Origin: Clostridium cavendishii DSM 21758
GTDB taxonomy: Bacteria > Bacillota > Clostridia > Clostridiales > Clostridiaceae
Reading direction: 5' to 3'
Length of the DNA stretch: 64,000 nt
Assembly (NCBI RefSeq): GCF_900141845.1
Contig: NZ_FQZB01000017.1
Span: 1 to 64,000 of the forward strand
Shown: positions 1 through 7,837 of the stretch, piece after piece
Layout: each line of letters starts with the position of its first letter
Numbering within the stretch: the stretch's first letter is position 1
The notes under the pieces: model-generated
The model's input: the letters and a program-made list of their open reading frames with translations, nothing else
Database searches by the model: none
Told to the model about the DNA's origin: nothing
Position numbers and translations under genes: made by a program

Positions 1-1
1 T

Positions 2-1102
2 TATATATTTGAAGGATTGGATGCGGGAGATTATAAAGTTCAGTTTGAAATGCCATCAGACTACAAGACATGGACAGAGAAGGGAAAAGGTGATGGAAAA
101 AATGATTCAAAGGTAAACTTTATAAAGAATACTGATAATAAAGTAACAACAGATGTAGTAACATTAAAAGCAGGGGACAAAAACTTAAACCAGGATGCTG
201 GAGTTACTAAGCTTGGAAGTATAGGAGATTTACTATGGAATGATGCTAATCAAAATGGAAAGCAAGACCCAGGTGAAGAAGGACTTCCAGGACAAAAGGT
301 AACTTTAAATGATGATAAAGGAAATGAAATAGCAACTACAACAACAGACAGTAATGGAAAATATAAATTTGAAAATCTATTAGAGGGAAATTATGTAGTA
401 ACATTTACAAAACCAGATGGATATAAATTTACTGCTAAAGAAAAAGAGGGTGTAGAAGCGGCTTTAGATTCCAATATTGATGAATCTGGAAAGGCAACAG
501 TAACATTGGGGTATGGAGAAAATAATATTACAGTAGATGCTGGAATATTAAAGGTAGAACCTAGTATTCCTAATAAAGAAGATAAGGTAGGTAAAATTGG
601 GGATACTGTGTGGCTTGATAAGAACAATAATGGAGTTCAAGATGAAGATGAAGCAGGAGTCGATGGTGTTAAAATAACGTTATATTCTGAAGATGGAACT
701 AAGATTGCAGAAACTATGACTAAGAATGGTGGAAAATATCTTTTTGATAATTTAAAATATGGTGATTATAAAATTGTATTTGAATTGCCTAAGGGGTATA
801 AATTTACTAAGCAAGGAAGTATAGATGAAGATTTAGATTCAGACGCAGATAATACTGGATTAACTAAAATTATCAAGTTGGATGAAAAAACATCAATTAA
901 ATTGACTATAGATGCAGGTGTTGTTAAGTGTGATGATAAATTAGTATCTACAAGTGAAAATGAAAAAATATTAAAAAATAAAAATGAAAAAATAATAAAT
1001 GCTATAGTTAAAACTGGTGAAGTACTTGGAACAAATCAATTATTATTACTAGGAATGATAAGTGGAGTACTTGGGGTTATAGTAATAAAAAGAAAAAGGT
1101 AA
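2..1102 (+). CDS. SdrD B-like repeat surface protein, C-terminal part (partial)
   Basis: This is the C-terminal part of a secreted repeat protein. The frame is already open at base 2, so the real start lies outside the window. Two complete SdrD B-like modules begin near base 215 (GSIGDLLWNDANQNG) and base 590 (GKIGDTVWLDKNNNG), each with an Asp/Asn-rich loop of the kind that binds calcium in this family. The end of an earlier module opens the window. The C terminus has a sortase-signal layout: IVKTGE at 1004-1021, a hydrophobic segment, then KRKR. The motif is VKTG rather than canonical LPxTG, so covalent wall anchoring is inferred, not certain. A hairpin terminator follows. The likely role is a cell-surface stalk or adhesin. 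Confidence 0.85.
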   Translation, partial: YIFEGLDAGDYKVQFEMPSDYKTWTEKGKGDGKNDSKVNFIKNTDNKVTTDVVTLKAGDKNLNQDAGVTKLGSIGDLLWNDANQNGKQDPGEEGLPGQKVTLNDDKGNEIATTTTDSNGKYKFENLLEGNYVVTFTKPDGYKFTAKEKEGVEAALDSNIDESGKATVTLGYGENNITVDAGILKVEPSIPNKEDKVGKIGDTVWLDKNNNGVQDEDEAGVDGVKITLYSEDGTKIAETMTKNGGKYLFDNLKYGDYKIVFELPKGYKFTKQGSIDEDLDSDADNTGLTKIIKLDEKTSIKLTIDAGVVKCDDKLVSTSENEKILKNKNEKIINAIVKTGEVLGTNQLLLLGMISGVLGVIVIKRKR

Positions 1103-1109
1103 TAAATAA

Positions 1110-1142
1110 AAATAGGATGGGTTTTTAAAACTCATCCTATTA
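1110..1142 (+). terminator. Rho-independent terminator after the surface-protein gene
   Basis: The inverted repeat ATAGGATGGGTT / AACTCATCCTAT lies directly after the stop codon. The T-run is weak, but the placement fits a terminator. Confidence 0.6.
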
Positions 1143-1193
1143 TATATGTAATAAAAAGCATTTAAATTAAATATTTACTTATAGGTTAAGAAA

Positions 1194-1916
1194 TTAATTT
1201 ATTTTATCTATTATCCATTTTAAGGCTAATGTATAGCGGTTAACTTGATTTTCATGATGTTTAAAATCATCTAATATTAAAGGAACTTCATTAATTAATT
1301 TAGTGTTCATTATTTTATTAGTATTTAAAGTATATAAATAAGAGTCTTTATGACGAGTTAACTTATTTTTTCCTTCATTTTTGCCAGAAATCATAAGGAG
1401 GTTTAAATTTGTATTTATTACATCATTATTATTAATATATTCTATCCAGCATTCATACCAAAATGAACCAGATATACTTACTATATTGCCAAACTCTTTA
1501 TAGTTAAAAGCGCTATAAAGAGCTATTAAACCACCTAATGAAAAACCCATCATAAAAGTATTTTTTATATTGCTTAAAGTAGGATAATTTTTATCAATAT
1601 AAGGTTTTAAGGTATTTACGATAAAGTCAAGATATTTATCACCCTTACCTCCAAATGGTGGGAATTTTGTTGTTAAAGAATCAGCTGGCCATGGAGTGTA
1701 GTCATCTAATCTATTTTCTGAAGAAATACCAACTATAATAGGAAGCTTGAGAATATCATCTGCATTCATATTATCTAAAATTGAATTTAATATAAGCATG
1801 AAATTTTCGCCATCATGAACATAAACTACAGAACGTTTCTCGCAAGTGATATTTGGTGATAAGTAAATATAACATGTTCTATTATCTATTTCAAATTTTT
1901 CAGTAGTTACTTGCAT
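1194..1916 (-). CDS. alpha/beta-hydrolase esterase (esterase D / Fes-like family)
   Basis: A 240-residue putative esterase of the PF00756 type. The nucleophile elbow GFSLGG lies in the middle (MMGFSLGGLIALY), after a YVHDGENF strand typical of enterochelin-esterase-like and S-formylglutathione-hydrolase-like proteins. A late His in the segment DDFKHHENQ could complete the triad. The frame is open further upstream, but AAGGAGG sits just before the Met at 1916, so that start is chosen. No signal peptide is visible, so the enzyme should be cytosolic. The substrate cannot be read from sequence. It is transcribed divergently from the DUF1540 gene. Confidence 0.75.
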   Translation of the reverse strand: MQVTTEKFEIDNRTCYIYLSPNITCEKRSVVYVHDGENFMLILNSILDNMNADDILKLPIIVGISSENRLDDYTPWPADSLTTKFPPFGGKGDKYLDFIVNTLKPYIDKNYPTLSNIKNTFMMGFSLGGLIALYSAFNYKEFGNIVSISGSFWYECWIEYINNNDVINTNLNLLMISGKNEGKNKLTRHKDSYLYTLNTNKIMNTKLINEVPLILDDFKHHENQVNRYTLALKWIIDKIN

Positions 1917-2059
1917 AATATTTCCTCCTTGAATTAGTAAACTATAATTAATAAATATGATAATATATCTTAATACAAAAATAAACATAAAATTACATAG
2001 GTATAAAATATTCAAGCACGCTAACAATAAAAGAAAAGACTTTTAGGAGTTGATAATTT

Positions 2060-2419
2060 ATGACTAAAGTAGGTTGTAGTGCTGAAGGGTGTGTCAATAA
2101 TATAGGTGGTATGTGTTCAGCTGGAACTATAAGTATTCAAGGAATAGGGGCTCATTCAAGTAGTGGAACAGAATGCAAGACCTTTGCTAAAAAAAACTTT
2201 AAAAATGCATTTAAAAGTATAGCTAACACAAACTATACGGGAGAAATTATTCAAAGTATGGTAACAGATGATATAGTTATGAATCCCGACATTATTTGTA
2301 ATGCTACTAATTGTGAGCATAATTTAAGTAATAGGTGTATGGCATCTGATATTCAAGTTTTTGGACCAAAAGCAAAGTCAAGTCATGGAACACAATGTGA
2401 AACCTTTAGGGATAGATAA
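2060..2419 (+). CDS. tandem DUF1540 cysteine-rich protein
   Basis: A 119-aa protein made of two copies of the DUF1540 module, around residues 4-42 and 77-117. Each copy has four spaced cysteines (C-x4-C-x6/7-C ... ECKTF or QCETF). The spacing suggests metal binding, although the function of the family is not established. Such proteins are common in clostridia. A good AGGAG ribosome site precedes the ATG, and a strong terminator follows. Confidence 0.8.
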   Translation: MTKVGCSAEGCVNNIGGMCSAGTISIQGIGAHSSSGTECKTFAKKNFKNAFKSIANTNYTGEIIQSMVTDDIVMNPDIICNATNCEHNLSNRCMASDIQVFGPKAKSSHGTQCETFRDR

Positions 2420-2423
2420 TAGT

Positions 2424-2454
2424 TAAACCCACTGAAAAAAATCAGTGGGTTTAA
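2424..2454 (+). terminator. terminator after the DUF1540 gene
   Basis: Perfect stem AAACCCACTGA / TCAGTGGGTTT around a short A-rich loop, directly after the stop codon. Confidence 0.8.
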
Positions 2455-2521
2455 AATATTTTAAAAAGTATGATATAATTTATAAAGCTTAATGCATTAG
2501 TAATAAAGGAATGGTGAACAT

Positions 2522-3886
2522 ATGGCAGTTAATAAAAATGAAGAGTACATAGTTAATATAGTTGGTGAAGGATATGAAGGAGAAGGTGTTGCAAGAATAG
2601 ATAACTTTCCAGTATTCATACACGGAGCACTTCTGAATGAAAAGGTTAAAATTAAAATAGTAAAAGTTAATAAGAATTTTGGATTTGGTAAGATAATTGA
2701 AATTATAGAAGCATCAGAAAATAGAGCCAATCCTTTTTGTAAATCATATAAAACCTGTGGAGGATGTAATCTTCAACATTATAACTATGAAGCTCAGCTT
2801 AGCTTCAAAACTAATAGAGTTAAGGATTGTATGAAGAAGATAGGAAAATTAAATGACGTTTTAGTACATGACTGTCTAGGTATGGAAGAACCATTTAGAT
2901 ATAGAAATAAGGTTATGCTGCCAGTGGGAGGGAACTTGGAGAAAATAAATATAGGATTTTACTCTCCAAGAAGTCATGATATAAATGATATAGATATATG
3001 TCATATACAACATCTAGAAGGCGACAAAACTATAGAAGTAGTTAAATCATGGATGAAAAAAAATAATATAGAGCCTTATAATGAAACAAAACATAGTGGC
3101 CTAGTTAAGCATATAATGGTTAGGAAAGGCTTTAAAACAAAAGAAGTAATGATAGTTATAGTTACTACAGAAAATAAATTTCCTAAAAAAGAAGAGTTAA
3201 TAAATGATCTAAGAGAAAATATAGAAGGCTTAGTATCAATAGTTCAAAATATAAATTCTAAAAAGACTAATGTGGTATTAGGTCTTGAAAATATAACACT
3301 TTGGGGAAAAGATACTATAGAAGATTATATAGGAGAATTTAAATTCAAAATATCACCTTTATCTTTCTTCCAAGTAAATCCGCACCAAACAGAAGTGTTA
3401 TATAATAAAGCTTTAGAATATGCTGCTCTTACAGGAGATGAAACGGTATTTGATGCTTATTGTGGTACAGGAACAATCTCTTTATTCCTATCTAAAAAAG
3501 CTAAAAAGGTTTATGGTGTAGAAATAATACCAGCGGCTATAGAAAATGCTATAGAAAATGCAAAAACAAATAACATAGAAAATGCAGAATTTTTTGTAGG
3601 TAAATGTGAAGAAGTAATACCTGAACTTATACAAAAGGGAATAAAAGCAGATGTAGTAATGGTAGATCCACCAAGAAAAGGCTGTGAAAAATCATTACTA
3701 GAGGCTTTAGTAAAGATGGAACCAGAAAAGATAGTATACGTAAGTTGTGATCCTACAACGTTAGCTAGGGATTTAGCTATATTAGAGGAACTAGATTATA
3801 AGACTATAGAGGTTCAGCCTGTAGATATGTTTCCTCATACAGCTCATGTGGAGACTTGCGTGTTGCTACAACGAAAAACTATATAG
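2522..3886 (+). CDS. rlmD: 23S rRNA (uracil-C5)-methyltransferase, RlmD/RlmCD type; ICE target gene
   Basis: A 454-aa TrmA-family enzyme that makes 5-methyluridine in 23S rRNA with S-adenosylmethionine. Order of parts: TRAM RNA-binding domain (about 1-60); Fe-S cysteines C73, C79 and C82 plus a later Cys near 160; SAM motif FDAYCGTGT; MVDPPRKGC; and catalytic Cys in YVSCDP near residue 405. The last residues (HVETCVLLQRKTI) straddle the ICE attachment core. The codons after the core come from the ICE, while the native tail (HVETCVLLKKVEK) now sits 29 kb downstream at 33187-33228. The enzyme is full length, so the insertion should be tolerated. RlmD versus RlmCD specificity cannot be decided from sequence alone. 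Confidence 0.92.
   Translation: MAVNKNEEYIVNIVGEGYEGEGVARIDNFPVFIHGALLNEKVKIKIVKVNKNFGFGKIIEIIEASENRANPFCKSYKTCGGCNLQHYNYEAQLSFKTNRVKDCMKKIGKLNDVLVHDCLGMEEPFRYRNKVMLPVGGNLEKINIGFYSPRSHDINDIDICHIQHLEGDKTIEVVKSWMKKNNIEPYNETKHSGLVKHIMVRKGFKTKEVMIVIVTTENKFPKKEELINDLRENIEGLVSIVQNINSKKTNVVLGLENITLWGKDTIEDYIGEFKFKISPLSFFQVNPHQTEVLYNKALEYAALTGDETVFDAYCGTGTISLFLSKKAKKVYGVEIIPAAIENAIENAKTNNIENAEFFVGKCEEVIPELIQKGIKADVVMVDPPRKGCEKSLLEALVKMEPEKIVYVSCDPTTLARDLAILEELDYKTIEVQPVDMFPHTAHVETCVLLQRKTI
3845..3868 (+). repeat. attL: direct repeat at the left ICE end inside rlmD
   Basis: The sequence CATGTGGAGACTTGCGT, then G, then TTGCTA, matches 33187-33210 except for G in place of A at position 18. It encodes HVETCVL of the methyltransferase. 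Confidence 0.92.
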
Positions 3887-4023
3887 AAATCCTTAATTTT
3901 AGGCACTTCTTCAACCATTTTGTTTTTACAAATGAGGGTGATAAAATCCGTAATAAACAGTTAAAAAAATATATTAACGTTTCTGTGGTTATTGATATGG
4001 AGTGTGGGAACACAAGAGAATAG
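3862..4023 (+). other. left-end open frame that would extend the recombinase in the circular ICE
   Basis: In the frame that joins the recombinase gene across the attachment core, 53 sense codons run from 3862 to a stop at 4021-4023. The inferred peptide ends VVIDMECGNTRE. In the integrated state this stretch has no start and no upstream recombinase codons. In an excised circle it would follow the CGDLR codons of the recombinase without a break. A related tail (NMECGNIIE then stop) survives at 36941-36970, which suggests it was once coding. Confidence 0.65.
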
Positions 4024-4066
4024 ATTTATAAAAAATATCAATGGCCCGATAAGAAGTGCAAAAATT

Positions 4067-4109
4067 AAAAATCACTTGCTATTTTATCAGAAAAAGCAAG
4101 TGATTTTTA
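4067..4109 (+). terminator. hairpin terminator at the ICE left end
   Basis: Stem AAATCACTTGCT / AGCAAGTGATTTTT ending in a T-run. It would terminate a recombinase mRNA in the circular ICE. A similar hairpin is at 37044-37087. Confidence 0.75.
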
Positions 4110-4282
4110 TGAATTTTACTAGGTTTAATAAGCCTTTTATATGAGGCACATTGAGAACAATACATATACATTGTTAAAATTTCATAAATATTAGCGATTT
4201 TTAAATTTCATAAATTTGATATCATTGACGAACTCCGTATTAGAAATATACCTATTCATTATTTGTAAATTTAAATAATTGA

Positions 4283-4317
4283 AATCTACAAATTAATTTG
4301 ATTGTAGATTTTTTTAT
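4283..4317 (+). terminator. hairpin terminator before thsA
   Basis: AATCTACAA / TTGTAGATT followed by seven T residues. It insulates the Thoeris genes from upstream transcription. Confidence 0.75.
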
Positions 4318-4461
4318 TTTTAGTTAAAAAGTATACTAATTTAAAGGAAATTATTACAATTTGTAGAATAATGGTATAGGAGGGGGTAATGTATAACATA
4401 GTTATTATGTCTATAATTATAAATTAAATACATGAGAGGTATATAGGTGGGAGGAATTTTT

Positions 4462-5289
4462 TTGATTAAAGTGAAGCTGTTTGATAAAGGGTTAATAAAA
4501 GAGTATTTTGTTGTACTATCAATTATCAGCGTAATTTGTTCTATTGTATCAATTTTAATTGATATCCCCGATAATTATAAATTGGGAGCAAGTGTTAGTC
4601 TTATTTTGGTTTTTCTTATTATTTATATAGTTTTATGGGTAAAAGCAAATTCATTAAGTAAAGTAAGACTAAAAATTAACAACTCTGTTATTGATATCAA
4701 AATTGGTGATATATTTAAAGAAAGTGATTTTAAGGTAATAGCATTTAACGAATACTTTGATACTCTAGTTGATAATAAAGTTATATCAGATAGGACTCTT
4801 AACGGCATTTATATTAATAAATTGGTGGATGATTTAGATGCATTGAATAAATCAATAGATAGAGATGAACACTGCAATGAGAAGATTATTGAAATAAATG
4901 ATAATCGAAAATGTGGAAAAAAGAAAAAGTATAAGCTTGGAACTATTTTTCAACATGATGATTATTTGTTGACTGCATTTTCTAAATTTGATAATGATGA
5001 TAGAGCATATTTATATATGAGTGATTACATAAATTTTCTTCTTGATTTTTGGAATGAAGTAGATATAATTTACGCTGGCCGCTCAATCTCAATTCCTCTT
5101 TTAGGTTCTGGAATAACAAGGTTTAAAGAATATAATATGATTTCAGAGCAAGAACTCTTGGAACTATTAATTTGGTCTTTTAAAGTTAGTAGAATTAAAT
5201 TTACATATCCTTCTCAAGTGTCTATTGTTATACATGAACCAATGAAAAATAAGATAAACTTTTTTAAATTAAAGGAGTGTTGCAAATAA
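4462..5289 (+). CDS. thsA: Thoeris effector ThsA, membrane plus macro-domain type (type II-like)
   Basis: A 275-aa protein with two transmembrane helices (about residues 16-33 and 42-60) and a cytosolic domain from about residue 68 that looks like the ThsA macro domain (DUF6430-like). Visible signature segments are VIAFNEYFDT, YKLGTIFQHDDYLLTAF, YAGRSISIPLLGSGITRF and KFTYPSQVSIVIHE. In type II Thoeris the macro domain senses an ADP-ribose-derived signal made by the TIR partner, and the membrane part then drives abortive infection. That role is taken from family knowledge. Start: TTG at 4462, since GGGAGGA at 4449-4455 is the ribosome site; GTG at 4447 overlaps it. The partner thsB follows 128 bp downstream. 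Confidence 0.82.
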   Translation: MIKVKLFDKGLIKEYFVVLSIISVICSIVSILIDIPDNYKLGASVSLILVFLIIYIVLWVKANSLSKVRLKINNSVIDIKIGDIFKESDFKVIAFNEYFDTLVDNKVISDRTLNGIYINKLVDDLDALNKSIDRDEHCNEKIIEINDNRKCGKKKKYKLGTIFQHDDYLLTAFSKFDNDDRAYLYMSDYINFLLDFWNEVDIIYAGRSISIPLLGSGITRFKEYNMISEQELLELLIWSFKVSRIKFTYPSQVSIVIHEPMKNKINFFKLKECCK

Positions 5290-5417
5290 TTTATAGAAAT
5301 GATATTTACATTGCTTTTGTTATTGCGATAAAAACATTAATCAGCCAATAATTATCCTTTTGACTAGGGAAGTTATGGAAGAAATAAATATTTACAAAAT
5401 GAAAGGTGAGATTAACT

Positions 5418-5909
5418 ATGACATACAGGACTAAAACTTATATTGCAGCCGACTGGACAGGCGATAACGATGCCGTTGAACAACTACATAAATGGAATGA
5501 CAGCAATTATTGGGGGCTATCATTCCACGATGCTCATGACATAACACAGTCGAGCGACAGTAGCAAGAATTGCAGCATCAAGGCTTCACTCAGATCAAGA
5601 TTTGACGTATCAAAAACATTTGTACTTATTGTAGGAAATGGCACGAAGTCGCGTAGAGCAGGAGAATGTAATTATTGCTTTAAGAATAACGAATGCGGTA
5701 GCACTAGTAACAAGAGCTTTATTGAATACGAGTGCGATAAAGCTGTTCGTGACAATCTTAAAATTGTTGTGCTATATAACGCGGCAACAATTGATAAAAC
5801 TAAGTGCCCAGATGCTGTAAAAAATATAGGAATTCATACAGCTATGTGTTATCGTAAAGATAGTAAGCTTTACTGGGATTATCAAGCCGTAAAAAACGCA
5901 GTAGGTTAG
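5418..5909 (+). CDS. thsB: Thoeris TIR-like sensor ThsB (DUF1863 family)
   Basis: A 163-aa single-domain TIR-like protein of the MTH538/DUF1863 family. Typical features are the RTKTYIAADW first strand, the SFHDAHDITQSSDSS loop, SIKASLRSRFDVSKTFVLIVG and the late helix YECDKAVRDNLKIVVLY, whose Glu is a candidate catalytic residue. ThsB proteins detect phage and turn NAD into a nucleotide signal for ThsA; this is known for the family and not shown here. The ATG at 5418 has AAAGGTGAG upstream. The gene is visibly richer in GC than thsA and the genes around it, suggesting a different origin or codon history. Together with ThsA it makes a complete two-gene set. Confidence 0.82.
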   Translation: MTYRTKTYIAADWTGDNDAVEQLHKWNDSNYWGLSFHDAHDITQSSDSSKNCSIKASLRSRFDVSKTFVLIVGNGTKSRRAGECNYCFKNNECGSTSNKSFIEYECDKAVRDNLKIVVLYNAATIDKTKCPDAVKNIGIHTAMCYRKDSKLYWDYQAVKNAVG

Positions 5910-6053
5910 TTGATTAAGTAATGAACATTCAAATAAAGGAGCATAGGGATGATTCTTGCATCATAAAAAATAAACTTCGATAAAATTCGGATAAGGCTAA
6001 TTATATGAAAAAAGAAATCTATTAATTAACTCTACTGGTTGTTTTTTTAGCTG

Positions 6054-6082
6054 AGGTGTTCAGAAATGAACGCCTATTTTTT
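6054..6082 (+). terminator. hairpin terminator, GAAA tetraloop
   Basis: AGGTGTTCA - GAAA - TGAACGCCT followed by ATTTTTT. A compact, near-perfect stem. Confidence 0.8.
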
Positions 6083-6188
6083 ATGAAAAAAATTAGAAAG
6101 GATGTGATTCAAATACAAAGAAAAAATAAGGAGCGTTCACCACCATTATAAATTAATAAAATTTTTCTTATTCTGCCTAGTTGATATT

Positions 6189-6271
6189 TACCTAAATGAA
6201 TGGATTTTGCCAAGGGTGCGTAGCATATAGCTTGTCCTTGATAAAATACAGTCAGTTAGGTATTTTTTTAT
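6189..6271 (+). promoter_or_regulatory. long tiered hairpin with U-tract, transfer-operon leader
   Basis: Nested pairings TACCTAA / TTAGGTA, ATTTT / AAAAT, CAAGG / CCTTG and AGC / GCT form a roughly 74-nt hairpin that ends in nine T residues, about 70 bp before the first DUF961 gene. It could be an attenuator, a terminator, or the loading site of an antitermination system. The sequence alone cannot tell which. Confidence 0.6.
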
Positions 6272-6339
6272 GGAACAGAATAAAAGAAATAGGAAGTAAA
6301 TTGTTTATTTTAAATATAAAAAGAAGAGAGGTATAAAAT

Positions 6340-6654
6340 ATGGAGTTAAAATATGTAGTTCCAAACATGGAGAAGACATTTGGAAATTTAGAATATGCTG
6401 GAGAAGGTAAGATTGAACAGAGAAGAGTAAATGGACGTAATACTGTTTTATCACGCAGCTATAATTTATATTCAGATATTCAGAGAGCAGATGATATTGT
6501 TGTTATTCTTCCAGTTGAAGCAGGGGAGAAGCATTTTGAGGTTGAAAAAAGAGTGAAACTTATTAATCCACGAATTACCGCGGAAGGTTATAAAATTGGC
6601 AATCGTGGATTTACAAATTATATTCTTCATGCAGATGACATGGTAGAAGCATAA
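6340..6654 (+). CDS. DUF961 protein, Tn916 Orf23-like
   Basis: A 104-aa protein of the DUF961 (YdcP-like) family that stands at the head of Tn916-type transfer operons. Family hallmarks are the KTFGNLEYAG opening, a central VVILPVEAGEKHFE strand region and the closing YILHADDMV. It has no signal peptide or membrane segment. An AAGAGAGG site precedes the ATG, and a paralogue follows 20 bp later. The molecular role is not settled; position and family suggest an accessory transfer protein. Two tandem DUF961 genes are normal for this family of elements. Confidence 0.88.
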   Translation: MELKYVVPNMEKTFGNLEYAGEGKIEQRRVNGRNTVLSRSYNLYSDIQRADDIVVILPVEAGEKHFEVEKRVKLINPRITAEGYKIGNRGFTNYILHADDMVEA

Positions 6655-6674
6655 GGAAAGGAAGGTAAATTTAT

Positions 6675-7064
6675 ATGAGATTAGCAAATGGAATTGTTAT
6701 TGATAAAGAAGCTACATTTGGAAATTTAAAATTTTCGGCATTAAGACGTGAGGTATATATACAGAATGAAGATGGTACAGCATCAAGTGAAATCAAAGAA
6801 CGTACTTATGATTTAAAATCAAGAGAACAAGGAAGAATGATTCAAGTTAGTATTCCTGCAACGGTATCGCTAAAGAATTTCGACTACAATGCGGAAGTTG
6901 AAATCGTAAATCCTGTGGCAGATACTGTCGCGAATGCTACTTTTCAAGGTGCAGATGTAGATTGGTATATTAAGGCCGATGATATTATTTTAAGAAATGT
7001 CAAGCAATCATCAGTTGCTGGACATAATCAGTCACAAAGTCAGAATATACAAGAAAAAAAATAA
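6675..7064 (+). CDS. DUF961 protein, Tn916 Orf22-like
   Basis: The second, divergent DUF961 paralogue (129 aa). It shares the EATFGNLKF opening, the central SIPATVSLKNFDYNAEVEIVN region and the WYIKADDIIL ending with its neighbour, then has an extra polar, Gln-rich tail (about residues 112-129). It is co-transcribed with the first DUF961 gene. The function is unknown beyond its constant place in Tn916/ICEBs1-type operons. Confidence 0.87.
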   Translation: MRLANGIVIDKEATFGNLKFSALRREVYIQNEDGTASSEIKERTYDLKSREQGRMIQVSIPATVSLKNFDYNAEVEIVNPVADTVANATFQGADVDWYIKADDIILRNVKQSSVAGHNQSQSQNIQEKK

Positions 7065-7140
7065 TATATTATTGATTGAAATAATGGGATGGATTATAAT
7101 TAGTTCAAAGAATAAAAGAATTTTTTGAGAGGAAATATTT

Positions 7141-7770
7141 ATGGCAGAATTGTTATTTAAAAATTTACCATACCTTCTAAATGATATGGAGCAAAAAGGA
7201 TGGGTTATAGATTCATTTCCATTTAGATATAAGGAGGAAGCTTATTTTGTAATATTAACACTTTATAAAGAAAATCAGAGAAAACCAAGTGAATATGCAA
7301 AGGCAAAAGTTGAATTTATAAAAACAAACAATATAAATGATTCAATTAATGCATATATTGATTTTTATAATGTTTATTTTAATAGTTCAGAAGAATTTTG
7401 TGATTTCTTTGGTGTTAATATAAGAAATGTAAATAGAGATATATTTAAAGATTTTTCAAAAATTTTTGCTGATTTTATTCCTAAAGAGAAGACGATTAAT
7501 AAAAATGATACTGAAAGAAGATTAATAGGAAGCCGTGCAGAGGGAAATAATCCTATGGCGATATATTGCTATGATGTACACCGTAATGGAAGAAAGCAAG
7601 ATGGTTCATTAAATCAACGTAGCATTGAAAATAGTAATAAGGCACAATCATTACGTCCAGAATTATACGAACATTATTGTAATGATATGAATTTAAGCTT
7701 CTTCTTTTCAGATAGTTTGGAAGATGAAAAAAGTGATGAAGAAATTATGGCTATATTTGCAAATCGATAA
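7141..7770 (+). CDS. DUF6037-like ICE protein
   Basis: A 209-aa soluble protein that I tentatively place in DUF6037, a family found in Tn916-like ICEs between the DUF961 genes and the coupling protein. The N-terminal half (to about 95) is aromatic- and lysine-rich (FRYKEEAYFVILTLYKENQR). The C-terminal half has an AIYCYDVHRNG segment and an acidic tail. No enzyme motif or membrane segment is visible. GAGAGGA precedes the ATG. The function is unknown, and the family name is from memory rather than a search. Confidence 0.7.
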   Translation: MAELLFKNLPYLLNDMEQKGWVIDSFPFRYKEEAYFVILTLYKENQRKPSEYAKAKVEFIKTNNINDSINAYIDFYNVYFNSSEEFCDFFGVNIRNVNRDIFKDFSKIFADFIPKEKTINKNDTERRLIGSRAEGNNPMAIYCYDVHRNGRKQDGSLNQRSIENSNKAQSLRPELYEHYCNDMNLSFFFSDSLEDEKSDEEIMAIFANR

Positions 7771-7791
7771 TTTAAAAATTAAACTAGTAAG

Positions 7792-7818
7792 CAGTTAATT
7801 TTAAAAATTAACTGTTTT
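7792..7818 (+). terminator. hairpin before the coupling-protein gene
   Basis: CAGTTAATTTT / AAAATTAACTG followed by TTTT, ending only 20 bp before the ATG at 7838. It belongs to a series of such hairpins in the operon. Confidence 0.65.
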
Positions 7819-7837
7819 GTGTTATGTAGGAGGATTA

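Larger units (their letters stand above)
3887..4461. other. ICE left-end non-coding stretch before thsA
   Basis: No independent gene is seen here. It holds the recombinase-tail frame (to 4023) and a terminator-like hairpin at 4067-4109. About 110 bp (3990-4110) resemble 36940-37087. A second hairpin at 4283-4317 lies before the Thoeris gene pair. Confidence 0.6.
5910..6339 (+). other. leader region before the transfer operon
   Basis: No convincing gene is present. It contains two terminator-like hairpins (6054-6082 and 6189-6271). A possible 22-codon peptide at 6083-6151 (starting MKKIRKDVIQ) has no clear ribosome site. The layout, with terminators just before the first transfer gene, suggests control by transcript leader structure. 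Confidence 0.5.

Noticed and set aside
5299..5417. Small frames between thsA and thsB
   Set aside because: The only AUG frame (19 codons from about 5374) overlaps the thsB start and has no clear ribosome site.
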